Notes: generated from the sequence alone by a model not told the origin. Positions 10,905 through 20,164 are shown, numbered from the stretch's first letter. The stretch is DNA of 21,448 nt from Plakobranchus ocellatus (GCA_019648995.1 BLXT01004584.1:861088-882535), one strand, 5' to 3'. A program made the numbers and translations.

Positions 10905-11100
10905 TGTGTTTGACTATCTCAAACAATGTGCCCTCAAAGTAAAGGAAAAAACACGTAAATTTAGACCTATTCCCAATTTAAAAAAACGATTCACTGTTTT
11001 AGAAATAATTGGTTTAACAACTAATGCTATTTTGAGTTGTCTCTTCATTGTATTACCTACAGTTTCATATTTTTTTAATTTAAATAGCAACTTAAAGAAG
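10905..11100 (+). CDS. Candidate internal exon with one hydrophobic segment (unrecognised)
   Basis: A 3' splice-site-like TTTTATTTTATTTAG ends at 10904 and a donor AAG/GTAACT follows 11100. The interval stays open, reading VFDYLKQCALKVKEKTRKF, then RPIPNLKKRFTVLEIIG, then a hydrophobic stretch LTTNAILSCLFIVLPTVSYF. A basic segment before one membrane span would fit a cytosolic-to-membrane junction. The frame runs on past the donor for 24 codons to a TAA. There is no ATG, so it could only be internal. I recognise no family. AT-rich DNA readily yields K/N/F/I-rich open frames, so this may be chance. It sits just downstream of the two-box motif array. Confidence 0.2.
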
Positions 11101-11172
11101 GTAACTTATTGCAGTTATAAAACACCCACCAATGCAGGAGCACCTTTTGACCTTTTGCCTAATATGAAATAA

Positions 11173-11841
11173 TCTTTGATTTCTGACCTGATTAGCCTTG
11201 AGAATTTCTATAATTTTTTGTACTAATTTTATCTCCACAGAAAAATTTGTAGAGATAAATGAAGGTATCTATCCCCATGGAAATTTTGATATAGTTTTCC
11301 TACGTGCTTTCTCATAGTGGCAAGATAGCCAACAGTGATCAACATGATTTTGATATAATATTTAAAATACATAAATCCAGAACCACCAACTACCTGATTT
11401 GGATATTTAGAGACCTTTTGATCATATCTGAAATCTCAATCTTTATATCTTAAAGTAATCTAGATCTACATCGGGGCCTTCATTATCCAGTGGTTGATGT
11501 TCCATTGCAGGCAACAAAAGAACAAAAAAAAACCAAAAAAAAAAAAATCAATTTAGCTTAATTAACAAGGTGCAACATCTAGATTTAGATCTACACCTAG
11601 AATAAAAGCTATTCTGCCAATTCTGATTACATCAGGTTGAGAACGAGAGGACGTTTCAAATACTTTTGAACATCCTAATTTGAAAAGTTGAAAGACAGTT
11701 TCTTGTTTTCTAATTGACAGAACGGTAAGCGTTGGGTTAAAAATTTTAAGCCTTTGGTCTTGCGCAAGCAGCTATACACCTGCAATTTGTAGTACACATT
11801 TTTGTGCAAGAGACGCCCGATAAATGATGATGTGCTCTCGT

Positions 11842-11876
<35 letters not shown>

Positions 11877-12744
11877 AATGCAAAAAGACTTACTGCCTTG
11901 TCCAGGGAAATGTGCCCAAAATAGTAAATTCCAGAGTATGTTATTTTTTTTAATTGTTACTCTCCAATATTGACCCCTTAAGATGCTGTCCGGTGAAAAA
12001 AAAATTGCTGGGGGCTTAATGTAAAGCCAAATTAGTCCTCCAAACATACCAAAAGTTTACAAAATTGTTGATTTAGGTATTTCTTTCGTTTTCTTCTTTC
12101 TGACAGATTGTTATTTGAAAAAATGGAATAAAAAGTTGTCCATAATTATATTATTTTGCATAATTTTTAAATTGATTGGTCCCTGTATTACTAGCACACT
12201 TTTTATCTGTTTTGAAAAAGGAAAAGGATAACGATGGTGGCAGGCATATTTAATTTCTGAGTGCCTTCCCTGCGAATGGAAACATCAGAGATTTCATACA
12301 CCCGCCATCGATAAGGACACCAGGGCAAATATGGTAGAAGTTGCCAGCTGTGGAGGCTCTTATAGAAAAAATTTCATTTACTCAAGATAGAGATAAAATT
12401 CAATCTGTAAACTTTTTACAGAATTGGGGAAGCGGCATAAGGGTTTTTTTGTGTCTATTATCTGTACAAGCGTAAGTTATAACCATACAAGTCCAAAATG
12501 TGATTTGTGCCAGATTTACCCAGGTTGGCCTAGAAATAAGTTAACGTACAGTAAAATATACCCCTCTCTGCTCGCCCCTCCTGCATTCTGTCTTAGTAGA
12601 CAATTAGATAAGATGTAGATTAGTACAGTACCAGATACCAATGGCAATCACAAACAGGCCCAGCTTGTCATTTACATTATAAATGTAACATACGTCATGC
12701 ATTTTTGCCAGTCTTTCCAGAACTTTAAAATGTCTCAAGTATAC
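11173..12744. other. Non-coding stretch upstream of the HINT2-like exon
   Basis: No gene is supported. This is probably intron or upstream DNA of the HINT2-like gene. It holds A-rich tracts near 11521-11550, AGATCT words near 11463 and 11588, the TA microsatellite at 11844-11874, a moderately GC-richer patch at 12228-12370, and a hairpin TTACATT-ATA-AATGTAA near 12672-12688. No first exon with a presequence could be identified. Confidence 0.55.
11844..11874. repeat. (TA)n microsatellite
   Basis: This is an uninterrupted 31-bp TA dinucleotide run between CTCGTCT and CCAATG. Confidence 0.97.
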
Positions 12745-12763
12745 ATATTCATGTTTTCTTCAG
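12745..12763 (+). other. Splice acceptor of the HINT2-like exon
   Basis: The run CATATTCATGTTTTCTTCAG ends at 12763, directly before codon CAT of the HINT2-like exon. It is pyrimidine-rich just before the CAG, as expected for an animal 3' splice site. The matching donor GTAATT starts at 12908, after GAG. Confidence 0.75.
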
Positions 12764-12907
12764 CATTGCTCAGCTTCAACCAGTCAGTCGTCTGGATCTG
12801 ATGAAGTTTCCAAGGCTCAGAATGCTGTTCAGTCAGGCACACCAACAATATTTTCAAAAATAGTGGACAAATCTATCCCTGCAGATATACTCCATGAAGA
12901 TGAGGAG
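12764..12907 (+). CDS. HINT2: Internal exon of a HINT2-like histidine-triad nucleotide-binding protein (partial)
   Basis: This 144-nt exon is open throughout in one frame (48 codons, phase 0 at both ends). It follows a pyrimidine-rich acceptor ending TTTTCTTCAG at 12763 and precedes a GTAATT donor at 12908. Its second half reads PTIFSKIVDKSIPADIL then HEDEE. This matches the start of the HIT domain in HINT proteins and is closer to mitochondrial HINT2 (TIFSRILDKSLPADIL from memory) than to HINT1 (TIFGKIIRKEIPAKII). The preceding DEVSKAQ matches the NEVAKAQ/DEIAKAQ element just upstream of that domain. The first residues, HCSASTSQSSGS, are low-complexity and fit the linker after a presequence. 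HINT proteins are purine nucleoside phosphoramidase/AMP-lysine hydrolases; HINT2 acts in mitochondria. The exon has no ATG and lacks the catalytic HxHxH, so both the start and the active site lie on other exons, not found in this window. An alternative acceptor CAG at 12771-12773 would change the frame. HINT2 versus HINT1 orthology is inferred from this segment alone. Confidence 0.85.
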
Positions 12908-13570
12908 GTAATTTTTTTTTCAAACCATATATGATGTGGTGTAATATATATATATATATTTTATTTTTTTTGTTTTTGTCAACCTCATGGTTGCAAAACC
13001 ATTGTTTGATGGTCTTGGTCAAGGAGGAAAAGAGAAATCCTCTCTCGTCTTCTTTTCTTTTTTGGGGTCAATCCGATATCAACATTATTTTTACATTGAA
13101 GTACCTAAGGCCATAGCATTAATATGCGATAGATTGACTCAGTAGATCTAGAACCTATGACTGTATGAACATACAGAATTCAGTGATCTTAACACTAAAA
13201 CTGACGTTTTTCTCAATCCAGAGAATTTACATTATGGTCATTTGCATCAGATGTGGATTAAAAGTCAGTCTCCAGGCAGTTTGGGACAGTTTGCAGGATT
13301 ATTTTTTCTACATTGGATGCTTTTAGCTGGTTCCTTATATCAGGCCTAAGGCCTAAAAACCCACTTAGACTAGAATTCGGCATACATTATTTCTGTGAGT
13401 GATGTCCTGTGTAGAACTCCAAGGAAGTGAGAAACGTGCATAGCTCTAGCTCTATTGTGATGAGGTATATTTGATTATAAGTATAAGAAAAACCGAGTTT
13501 GTAATCTCACATAGGTTATACGTCATTCTGAAATTTTGAATTATTTACAAGCAATATTGTTAGGCAGCTA
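12908..13570. other. Start of the intron after the HINT2-like exon
   Basis: The interval begins with the GTAATT donor and a T run, followed by a short TA run at about 12943-12958. No continuation of the HIT domain (CLVF.D..PQAPVHFLVIPK in the family) is found in any + frame here or in the rest of the window. If transcription continues on this strand, the intron is longer than 8,541 bp. Confidence 0.6.
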
Positions 13571-13705
13571 TTATTGAGGTGGAATCCACCCAAATAATAC
13601 AAACCCCTATGCTCTACATTATTTAGGTGGAAGGTTTTCCACCCAAATAATACACAGCCCTTTGCCCTGTATTATTTAGGTGGAAAGTTTTCCACCCCAG
13701 TGTTA
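13571..13705. repeat. Three tandem hairpin-forming units (TTATTTAGGTGGAA ... TTCCACCCAAATAA)
   Basis: Units start at about 13571, 13618 and 13671, spaced 47 and 53 bp. Each contains an inverted repeat of TTATTTRGGTGGAA. In unit 2 the arms 13618-13632 and 13637-13651 pair at 14 of 15 positions around a GGTT loop. In unit 1, 13571-13582 pairs with 13586-13597 at 10 of 12 positions around AAT. Unit 3 has lost most of its right arm. Units 1 and 2 are joined to the next by similar AATACA...CCC..TGC/TTTGCCCT linkers. It is a short minisatellite whose unit is a foldback. Confidence 0.85.
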
Positions 13706-14522
13706 CATCCCTTTCCTCTAGACTCTAGTCCTATATCAGGTGGTATGTTTATCTCCATAATGATAGAACTAATCTAGGTCTATCATAATAATAGTAACAG
13801 TGTGCAAATGTCTCTCACTCTCATTATTTGACCCTCAAGTAAATTGTTATTAAAAAATATTGCTTTTCTGTGTAGTACTAGATCTGGTGGTAGATTTTTT
13901 CTTGTTTGGTAAAATTGTAGGCCCCTATTTTATTTTTCTTCGCTTACGATCTTACTCCAGTTGACTGATCTACGTTAGGGCCTTACTATTTTTAAAGTTT
14001 TACTTATAGACCTAGAGCCTCTGATGAGTACTCCTTGTTTGATAGACTTTTACTTTTCAGCACTAAACTACATGTACTATAGAATTAGAGGAATATCTAG
14101 AGTTTTGTTTAAGTCAGTGACTCGGTGCTTAAATGAGACATGGGGTATTTACCGGCTGAATTCTCTTTAATTCTGATAAATCATTCCTTTATTTACAACT
14201 TGTTACACATATTTTTTGACAGGAGAAGCCCCAGTGAAGGAAACTTCGATGTCAAGGCTTTTTTTTTTAATTACAAAATTCCATCCCCCTTAACTTCCAT
14301 AATTTTTATTTTATTTTAGTGTTGAAAAGTAAATGCTGAAAACCTTAAAACCCATACATTTTAATTTTTGCTTGTTGATCTGTAATTTGTGTTTTGGCTT
14401 AATTAAGTTCATTTTTTTTAGGATTTCAATGTTGAGGGATGGGATTGCAATTTTATAATGCACATGCCAGGCATACAAGAGATATTGGATTTGTTTAAAT
14501 GAAAGTTGAGGCAAGCAATTGT

Positions 14523-14558
14523 GTTTTTTTTTGTTTGTTTTTGTTTTTTTTTTTTTTT
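14523..14558. repeat. T-rich homopolymer tract
   Basis: A stretch of T interrupted only by four G residues ends GTTTTTTTTTTTTTTTGC. On the minus strand this is an A-rich tail, but no retroposon body adjoining it is recognisable. Confidence 0.9.
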
Positions 14559-14696
14559 GCTCATGAAAATAGTCACTTTGTTTTGAAAATTAGGGTTGGA
14601 TCTAGATCTCTAAATAAGATCGCGATTGTCTGGGAATTATATCAATTTCTAGAATTCTAGATCCCAATTAAAAATTATGAAACTGAATATAGTGCA

Positions 14697-14727
14697 GATC
14701 TAGATCTAGATTTTATATCTAGATCTA
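14697..14727. repeat. AGATCTAG-rich inverted repeat
   Basis: TAGATCTAGAT at 14701-14711 and ATCTAGATCTA at 14717-14727 are perfect inverted arms around TTTAT. The block belongs to a wider set of TAGATCTAG words (near 1803, 2230, 14602, 14799, 15882, 16081, 18893 and 20558). This word is a low-complexity palindromic satellite-like signature spread through the window. Confidence 0.85.
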
Positions 14728-17127
14728 GGCTAAATTTAAGACTAGACTTAGCTTTTGGTGTGCAACCTATTTATCAAAGTTTACATTTTACTGACTAGAT
14801 CTAGTCTCGACTGGAGCCTTCTATAAACTCTTAGATTTAGATGAAATGGACTTTTTTTTTTATTGATTTGATAGAATTTAGATATATACTAGAGTCTAGA
14901 TAAATCTAGGAGTCACGCTAAAATATGTGTAGTTCGCATTGTTTTCAGGTCGTATTTTTTGTTAGTGGCAGTAGTCCTCCGTTCAGTCTAATGAAAGATT
15001 TTGATTACTTGTTCCAGGCCAATTCATCTTTGCTTGCTTGCACCGATGTAACTTTGCATACGCAAGAAAATTAGAAGGCGTACAACAAAGCAGTACAGAA
15101 GTATCTTATGCAATGCTTGCTTCGATTAATGGTTGCCTTAGTGACATGAGATTGGCAGCTGATGTTTTACTATTATTATAATCAGAATAGCCTAAACACG
15201 TAATAAATATGGCCTGCACTTGCATTGAATTCATCAGTGATTATAAGATGATGATACCCTAGCTATTCAAAGAAGTCGGAAGCGAGTTGCATTCTTCTTT
15301 TTGTAAGAACATATATGTAGTTGATAAAGGGGATTGGAGGGGAGGGCCTCTCTTGTCCTGTATTCTACAGGAGAGTTAGGGCTTAGTGTGGAGGTTACGT
15401 GATGGTTTAAGTTTTGGGACATGAAGCAATGCAACTGCTTGCCTGCTTTGCTCAATATGAAACAATATAGAGGTTTCGCAAATCTTTTTAGGAGCTGTTA
15501 TTTTATCAGAGACCACTAGCACAGGGAATTCCCTCAATGCCGCATGCAAATCGACTAGCGTTGTTTACATCTCAGCATCCCGCTAGCTGTGATACTATGC
15601 TAGTAAAATAATTAACATAGTCCTGAAAAAGGCATACTTTTCTTTATTTTAAGCGAAAAAAACGTTTTTGTTTGATCCTAAATATCTGTTCAAATATATC
15701 TTGAAACTATTTTTGCAAAAAATAGTCACTAGTTCTTTATCTTAGTGGCACATTTTATGCTCGCAACTGAACCCAACGAGTGGCAGTTGAAAGCCACAGG
15801 AGGAATGAGTATTAGTCAGCGCTTAGCAAAGCTAGACTAGGCCTAGCGTGACCTGATCAACAATCCACTCAGTAACTTGATCTAGATCTACATCTAAACT
15901 TGAAGATCAAGAAGCGTCTTTATATAATTCTAATAAATTAGTTATATTTCTCCGTCTATTCGGGTATCGAATATATATACCCATCTTTAAAAAATAGCAC
16001 ACAATGGTATAGAATTTAGGATTGGGATTTCATGGGAGGGCGTGGTTTTAATTCCTTGTTTCTAATTGTGGAGAGAAAAATCTAGATCTAGATCTGCATG
16101 ATATAAATCAAATTCTGGATTAGATTTAAATTTGATTTAAATTAGATAAAGATTTTTTCTGTACTGTCTAGATCCTAGAATTCAGCGGTAGGTCTTGTAT
16201 GGCGGTATGTTAGGTTACATGCCTTGCGAAGGGTGTGTTGTCTACAGGACGTTGAGGGTGAAGCATGCTGGGTGTTACTAGACCAACAGTCAATCTGACC
16301 TTCATGTGCTAAGGGCCCTTTAGAAATAGGCCAGCGAAAGGTCTATAATAATTATCGCTCCCCTATCCCCGTCTTGCAGTTCGAGTTTCCGTTAAAGGCA
16401 TGGGGAAGGAATGTATTGCCTTGTTGCACAATACTATTTTTAATTTTTTTTCCGGACTTGAATAGTGACGCTAGCCACTACTAACTGTTGCCCGGTCAAG
16501 GCTACTGAGGCCGAGCGGTTTCTATTAGATCTATATAAAAAAATTCAGACTAAATAGAAAATTAACAACTATACAAATTAGATTTATTATTGCATAGATT
16601 GATTCGTCCTTTATGATTGCTTATTGACTCTAAACTTTTTCCACAATGTATGATCAGATTTTAAAGTTTTGAGGTTAGATCTACCGTTGCTTGCTAGGCC
16701 GACTAGTTCCATTTTCGATTATACAGTTGAAACGGATCAAATTAAGCAATAAAAAACTTACCATACGCTCTACTTCATGTTTCTAAATCTACCCAAGGGT
16801 ATCTCAGATTGAAATGCAATAGACTCCGATTTTTTTACAAAGCTATTTTCGAAAAGATGAGCTAAATCGTTGACACACCGGTCCAGTGTTTAGACAGAAA
16901 AATACAGTAACGTCTTAGTGGCCCAGAGCCCGGAAACCAGGTAATGGGCGATAGTGACGTTTCGCGGCAACAAGGCAATTGTACCGGTGTCGCACGCCAA
17001 AATGGCCGGCAAGTTAGCCTGATAATTTGCGTAACAAGACTGGCCTCGTGGTTCGCGCGGCAACGGTCAGTAGAATTATGCGTGGTCACGTAATGGCACC
17101 CCCCTTTCCCTTATCCAACAGAGTCAC

Positions 17128-17150
17128 TGACGTAAGACCAGGTTATAAAA
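17128..17150 (+). promoter_or_regulatory. Putative core promoter: CRE-like TGACGTAA and TATAAAA box
   Basis: TGACGTAA lies at 17128-17135 and a consensus TATAAAA at 17144-17150, within the CpG-rich island. A TATA box here would place the start near 17174-17180. A strong donor follows at 17293. No clear initiator motif is seen at the predicted start, so the exact start is uncertain. Confidence 0.4.
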
Positions 17151-17203
17151 CATAAAGGATAGCTCTGACCCTCCGACAAGTAGCCGACTTGGTGTGCACC
17201 CGC

Positions 17204-17294
17204 ACCAAAGAAAGAGAGTATTTCAAAACATGTATTGTTGGATGGGTGAACTGCTGCCTCCAGTGTGGGCCTACGCTAACTCTCTTTCTTTGGT
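17204..17294. repeat. Perfect 16-bp inverted repeat with 59-nt loop
   Basis: ACCAAAGAAAGAGAGT at 17204-17219 is exactly complementary to ACTCTCTTTCTTTGGT at 17279-17294. The right arm overlaps the GGTAAGAG donor, so a hairpin in RNA would bury this splice site. The candidate ATG at 17230 lies in the loop. Confidence 0.9.
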
Positions 17295-17340
17295 AAGAGT
17301 GTGGGCCTACGCTAACTGCGACATCAATCCTTCAAGTTAG
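17230..17340 (+). CDS. Candidate first coding exon or small ORF, MYCWMGELLPPVWAYAN...
   Basis: About 55 bp downstream of the predicted start, an ATG with A at -3 opens a 36-codon frame. After 21 codons (MYCWMGELLPPVWAYANSLS plus L) it meets a strong donor, TTTG/GTAAGAG, at 17293, in phase 0. Unspliced, it runs 15 more codons to TAG at 17340. The reading VWAYAN appears twice, 12 codons apart, because of an in-frame 20-bp direct repeat. I recognise no family. It could be a first exon (about 17174-17292), an upstream ORF in a leader, or chance. Confidence 0.25.
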   Translation: MYCWMGELLPPVWAYANSLSLVRVWAYANCDINPSS

Positions 17341-17383
17341 CCATAACAAGTCGCGTCGTGTCCAGTGTGGGACTATGCTCATT
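17262..17383 (+). repeat. Direct repeats of AGTGTGGGCCTACGCTAACT
   Basis: The 20-mer occurs exactly at 17262-17281 and 17298-17317, 36 bp apart. A third, diverged copy, AGTGTGGGACTATGCTCATT, is at 17364-17383. The first and third copies are both preceded by TCC. Confidence 0.9.
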
Positions 17384-17440
17384 CTGGCGTGTTACATCGG
17401 GCTGTCCTGGGCCGGTATGCAACTCTTTATGCCGGTTTGA

Positions 17441-19765
17441 GGTCAAGTTAAAGGTACACTTACCTCTCGGCCAAATAAATGCTAGACTAGAAACTTTTCT
17501 AACTTAAGCATCGAATTTAATTAGACAAATAGAATGTTTGAAATTACACAAAAAATGTTACATAGTTTTATGAAGCTGAATTTAAACCCTCTATTTTTAC
17601 TTTGTTTCGCTTTTTTCAAATTCGAGTTTTTGAATAATAGTTCGTCACTGTTGTTGTTGTTGCTGGTTAGCAACAGATAAACATAGTAAAATCTCCTGCA
17701 ATCTCTTACTATGTATCTAAGTTATCATCGCTTGTTAACACTCCAATCGTCATTCACACACAATGCATCTGCCAGATGAGAATTTATTTTCTGGTACAGT
17801 AGTTTTTTTTTTCTTCAGCCGCAAGCATCTATATTGAATGTATGCACCAAGCCTATTCGGTAGCGTTTAGCTCACTGTTCCAATCAACGACTTTTATATG
17901 GGAAAAACATTTTAAAAACTGCTTCGGTATCTGGAGATCAATTATATTTTTAAAAATAGATTAGAAGAGAATCAGTGCGGTTTTTGTTTTTTGTTTTTTG
18001 TCCTTTTTTTTATTCATCGGCATTGGCACTGCAGTACAATCCTATTTTAGCCAATCAAGGGCATCTGTAATGGAGGAAGAAAAAAAAAACTGCCTTCGAC
18101 ATCGAGAAGTCAATACCACTAGTATTTCTTATGAACATACAGAAACCTGATCATTCCGGATCAACTGTGCTAAAACTTGTAGTAAAAAAAACCAAAAAGG
18201 TTAGAATGTCTGGCCTAGACCAAGGCCAAGCAGCTGACTTCACTACAAGGTTTCAGCCAAGGCCCTGAGCCATTGGACCAGAAGGCTCGAAAAGGCATAG
18301 ACTAGGCCTAGGCCAAAAAGGAGTAGACAATCAGTCTTCGGTGTAGGCATAGGCTGTGCCTTGATTCTAGGAATACATTGTAGGCCTACAATGTGAAATA
18401 TGGATTTAAACTGTCATAGACAGTAAGACAGATGTACGATATATCTGTGTGCTAAGAGTGAAGAGAGAATCACTGGCTTGAGGTCACATACCTAGTTATA
18501 ATTATTTCTTGACTTCATTCCTGCCTCAACGGAAATATTTAGATCTATATATATCAATCTAACAAAACTACTGTTGCGCCCTAAACAAAAAACTCGCCTC
18601 AAAATCCAGTTCTAGGTCTGATTATAGATCAGATGGTAAATTATCTAGATTATTCATTTATATGGAGCTTGTACTGCAATATTGAATTATAATCCAGATT
18701 GCCTTTGATTGTGAAATCGAAGGAATATGAATCAGGACAGAGATTTGTCCTGCATTCTTGGCCTATAGTACGTCTTCCCTTTATCCGACATCTAGAAATC
18801 TAACCTAGATTAAGAATATCGTTCTAGATAAAGATCTAAGGTGCAGCACTCCCATTGAAGTCCCATCCCAGTCATATGCTAGTTCGATATTTAGATCTAG
18901 GCCTAATGTGCACCTAATCTAGAATTTTGAGGATCAGTAGTAAAATGAAGATCCACACATAGAAAAAAAGATTCAATGTCAAAGATAGATTGTAACTGAG
19001 GTCTTTGTGTATAGCCTGTCTACATCACGGTGATCTCAGGCTTTTGGGGCCTCTCACAGGTTAGGGTGCCAGTGGCACGGCTTGAAGCAATAAATATGTT
19101 CGCTATACACTGGCCCATAGATCCCTCTCACTTTATCTTAATTGCTTATCACATTGTAAAATTTACAAATATGGTTTGTATGTTCTTAAGATCTCTAACC
19201 AACTCTACACTGAAAGTACAAAGTGATTTCTGTTGAAAGAATTGTCCCTAAAAGTCTCTTACAGTTTATGATGCAAGTTTTCTGTCTTGATCTTGCTAAT
19301 TCTGAGACCTGTCGGAACGCGTCGAAAGTCAGATTTTGAATATATTTTCCGTATGGAAAAAAAAAAAAAAACCTTCATGGCTTTCGTTGAACTTTACAGT
19401 GGTGAAATCTGAAAGAACTATGCATAGGATTTTGACTGTTTGAAAAAAAAAAGTACATATGTATATATCACATTTTTTTCTCGTTTTCATAAATTGTATA
19501 ATGGATTGATCTGAATCTTGGGTTAAGAATTACAAATATATATCAATAAATCTTAACTCTTTCAAGTTATTTGAGATTTTAAAATGATCACCTGGTTTTG
19601 TAAAAAGGTGTAGTGTTAAAAGATGTTACTGTAAATGTAATAAAATAAAAATTAAAACTTAATGAACATAATTTTCTTCTAGGCTAGAGCTGAGCATCAT
19701 GTGAACAATTTTGACGTCTTAATTTAGATTTGGAACATTGAAATTCATGCATAACTGTTAGCTTG
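17441..19765. other. AT-rich non-coding stretch
   Basis: No gene is supported. The stretch holds TTG repeats followed by a hairpin TGTTGCT-GGTT-AGCAACA near 17655-17672, T-rich tracts at 17800-18010, a 20-codon ATG frame (MSGLDQGQAADFTTRFQPRP) at 18206-18268 of unknown meaning, TAGGCCTA at 18303, 18381 and 18898, a hairpin CAGGACA-GAGATT-TGTCCTG near 18733, and a 14-A run near 19358. A + strand open frame at 19030-19236 has no recognised homology. Confidence 0.55.
18375..18394. repeat. Perfect 20-bp palindrome centred on TAGGCCTA
   Basis: ACATTGTAGGCCTACAATGT equals its reverse complement over all 20 bases. It extends the window-wide TAGGCCTA word by six bases on each side. Confidence 0.9.
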
Positions 19766-19953
19766 CACATAATGTTGCCTTACGGTGATGGCATTGTAGA
19801 CTTTTTAATGCTTGTATATATATGTAACAGTTGTATAAATTTTCTGTGTCAATTTCTACTTCACAATGCATTACGATGATGGCAGTGTAGACTTTTTACT
19901 GCTTGTATATAATATGTTGCAGTCGTTAAAATTTACTGTATCAGTTTCCTTTT
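19766..19953 (+). repeat. Tandem duplication, about 95-bp unit
   Basis: Copy 1 (19766-19861) and copy 2 (19862-19953) align along their length. The best block, GTAGACTTTTTAATGCTTG against GTAGACTTTTTACTGCTTG followed by TATATA, differs at one position. TTACGGTGATGGCATTG aligns with TTACGATGATGGCAGTG, and TCTGTGTCAATTTC with ACTGTATCAGTTTC. By eye it is clearly younger than the 4608-4860 duplication. Confidence 0.85.
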
Positions 19954-20164
19954 CTAACATTAAGTTTGACACTAGGTCACTTGCTATAATATAAAGGGCT
20001 TGTTATAGCATTTTTCTGATTGCTGCTTTGTGTGGCTTTTAAAAAATGTAATTCTGATATTTTGACATAATTTTTTTCATGTTGGTACAGATCATTTACC
20101 ACCTTGAGCATGTCAACAATATACAGGTGAAAATATATTAGATGCTGGAGACAGTGACAGTGGA

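Larger units (their letters stand above)
13706..16189. other. Non-coding stretch rich in AGATCT words and T runs
   Basis: No gene is supported. The interval contains a long T-rich tract at 14523-14558, an AGATCTAG cluster at 14600-14900 and again at 15880 and 16081, the palindrome TCTAGAATTCTAGA at 14648-14661, one TAGGCCTA at 15838 and TACATGTA at 14069. Reverse-strand open frames at 14311-14514 and 15267-15455 have no recognisable homology, and the second lacks an ATG start. Confidence 0.55.
16190..17440. promoter_or_regulatory. CpG-rich island, probable promoter region
   Basis: CpG is rare through most of the window, but 16862-17089 alone has about 20 CpGs in 228 bp, including TTCGCGCGGC and TTTCGCGGC. 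The density stays raised to about 17425. The interval includes CCCAGCATGC on the minus strand (16263-16272, the core of ZNF143/Staf sites), a partial YY1-like AAAATGGCCGGC at 16999-17010, and inverted ACACCGGT/ACCGGTGT at 16875-16882 and 16983-16990. A TATA box and CRE-like site lie at 17128-17150. An active promoter is the simplest reading. A recent GC-rich repeat insertion is the alternative. Confidence 0.5.

Noticed and set aside
14020-14045. CTCTGATGAGTACTCC, resembling the hammerhead ribozyme CUGAUGAG core
   Set aside because: The second core element GAAA and a flanking stem I/III are missing. The CTGATGA at 12798 is part of the HINT2-like codons.
16380-16395. GTTCGAGTTTCC, resembling a tRNA B box
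   Set aside because: No matching A box or T-stem pairing around it.
16505-16530. GAGGCCGAGCGGTTT, resembling the A box of tRNA-Leu/Ser
   Set aside because: No B box (GGTTCGANTCC) or acceptor-stem complement lies at the right distance, and an AT-rich stretch follows directly.
16862-17089. 75-residue minus-strand open frame in the CpG island
   Set aside because: It starts at GTG rather than ATG, shows no recognised domain, and long frames are expected in CpG-rich DNA where stop codons are rarer.
20097-20120. IYHLEHV, superficially like the YHLHIHV active site of HINT proteins
   Set aside because: The HxHxH triad is absent and the flanking residues do not match the family.
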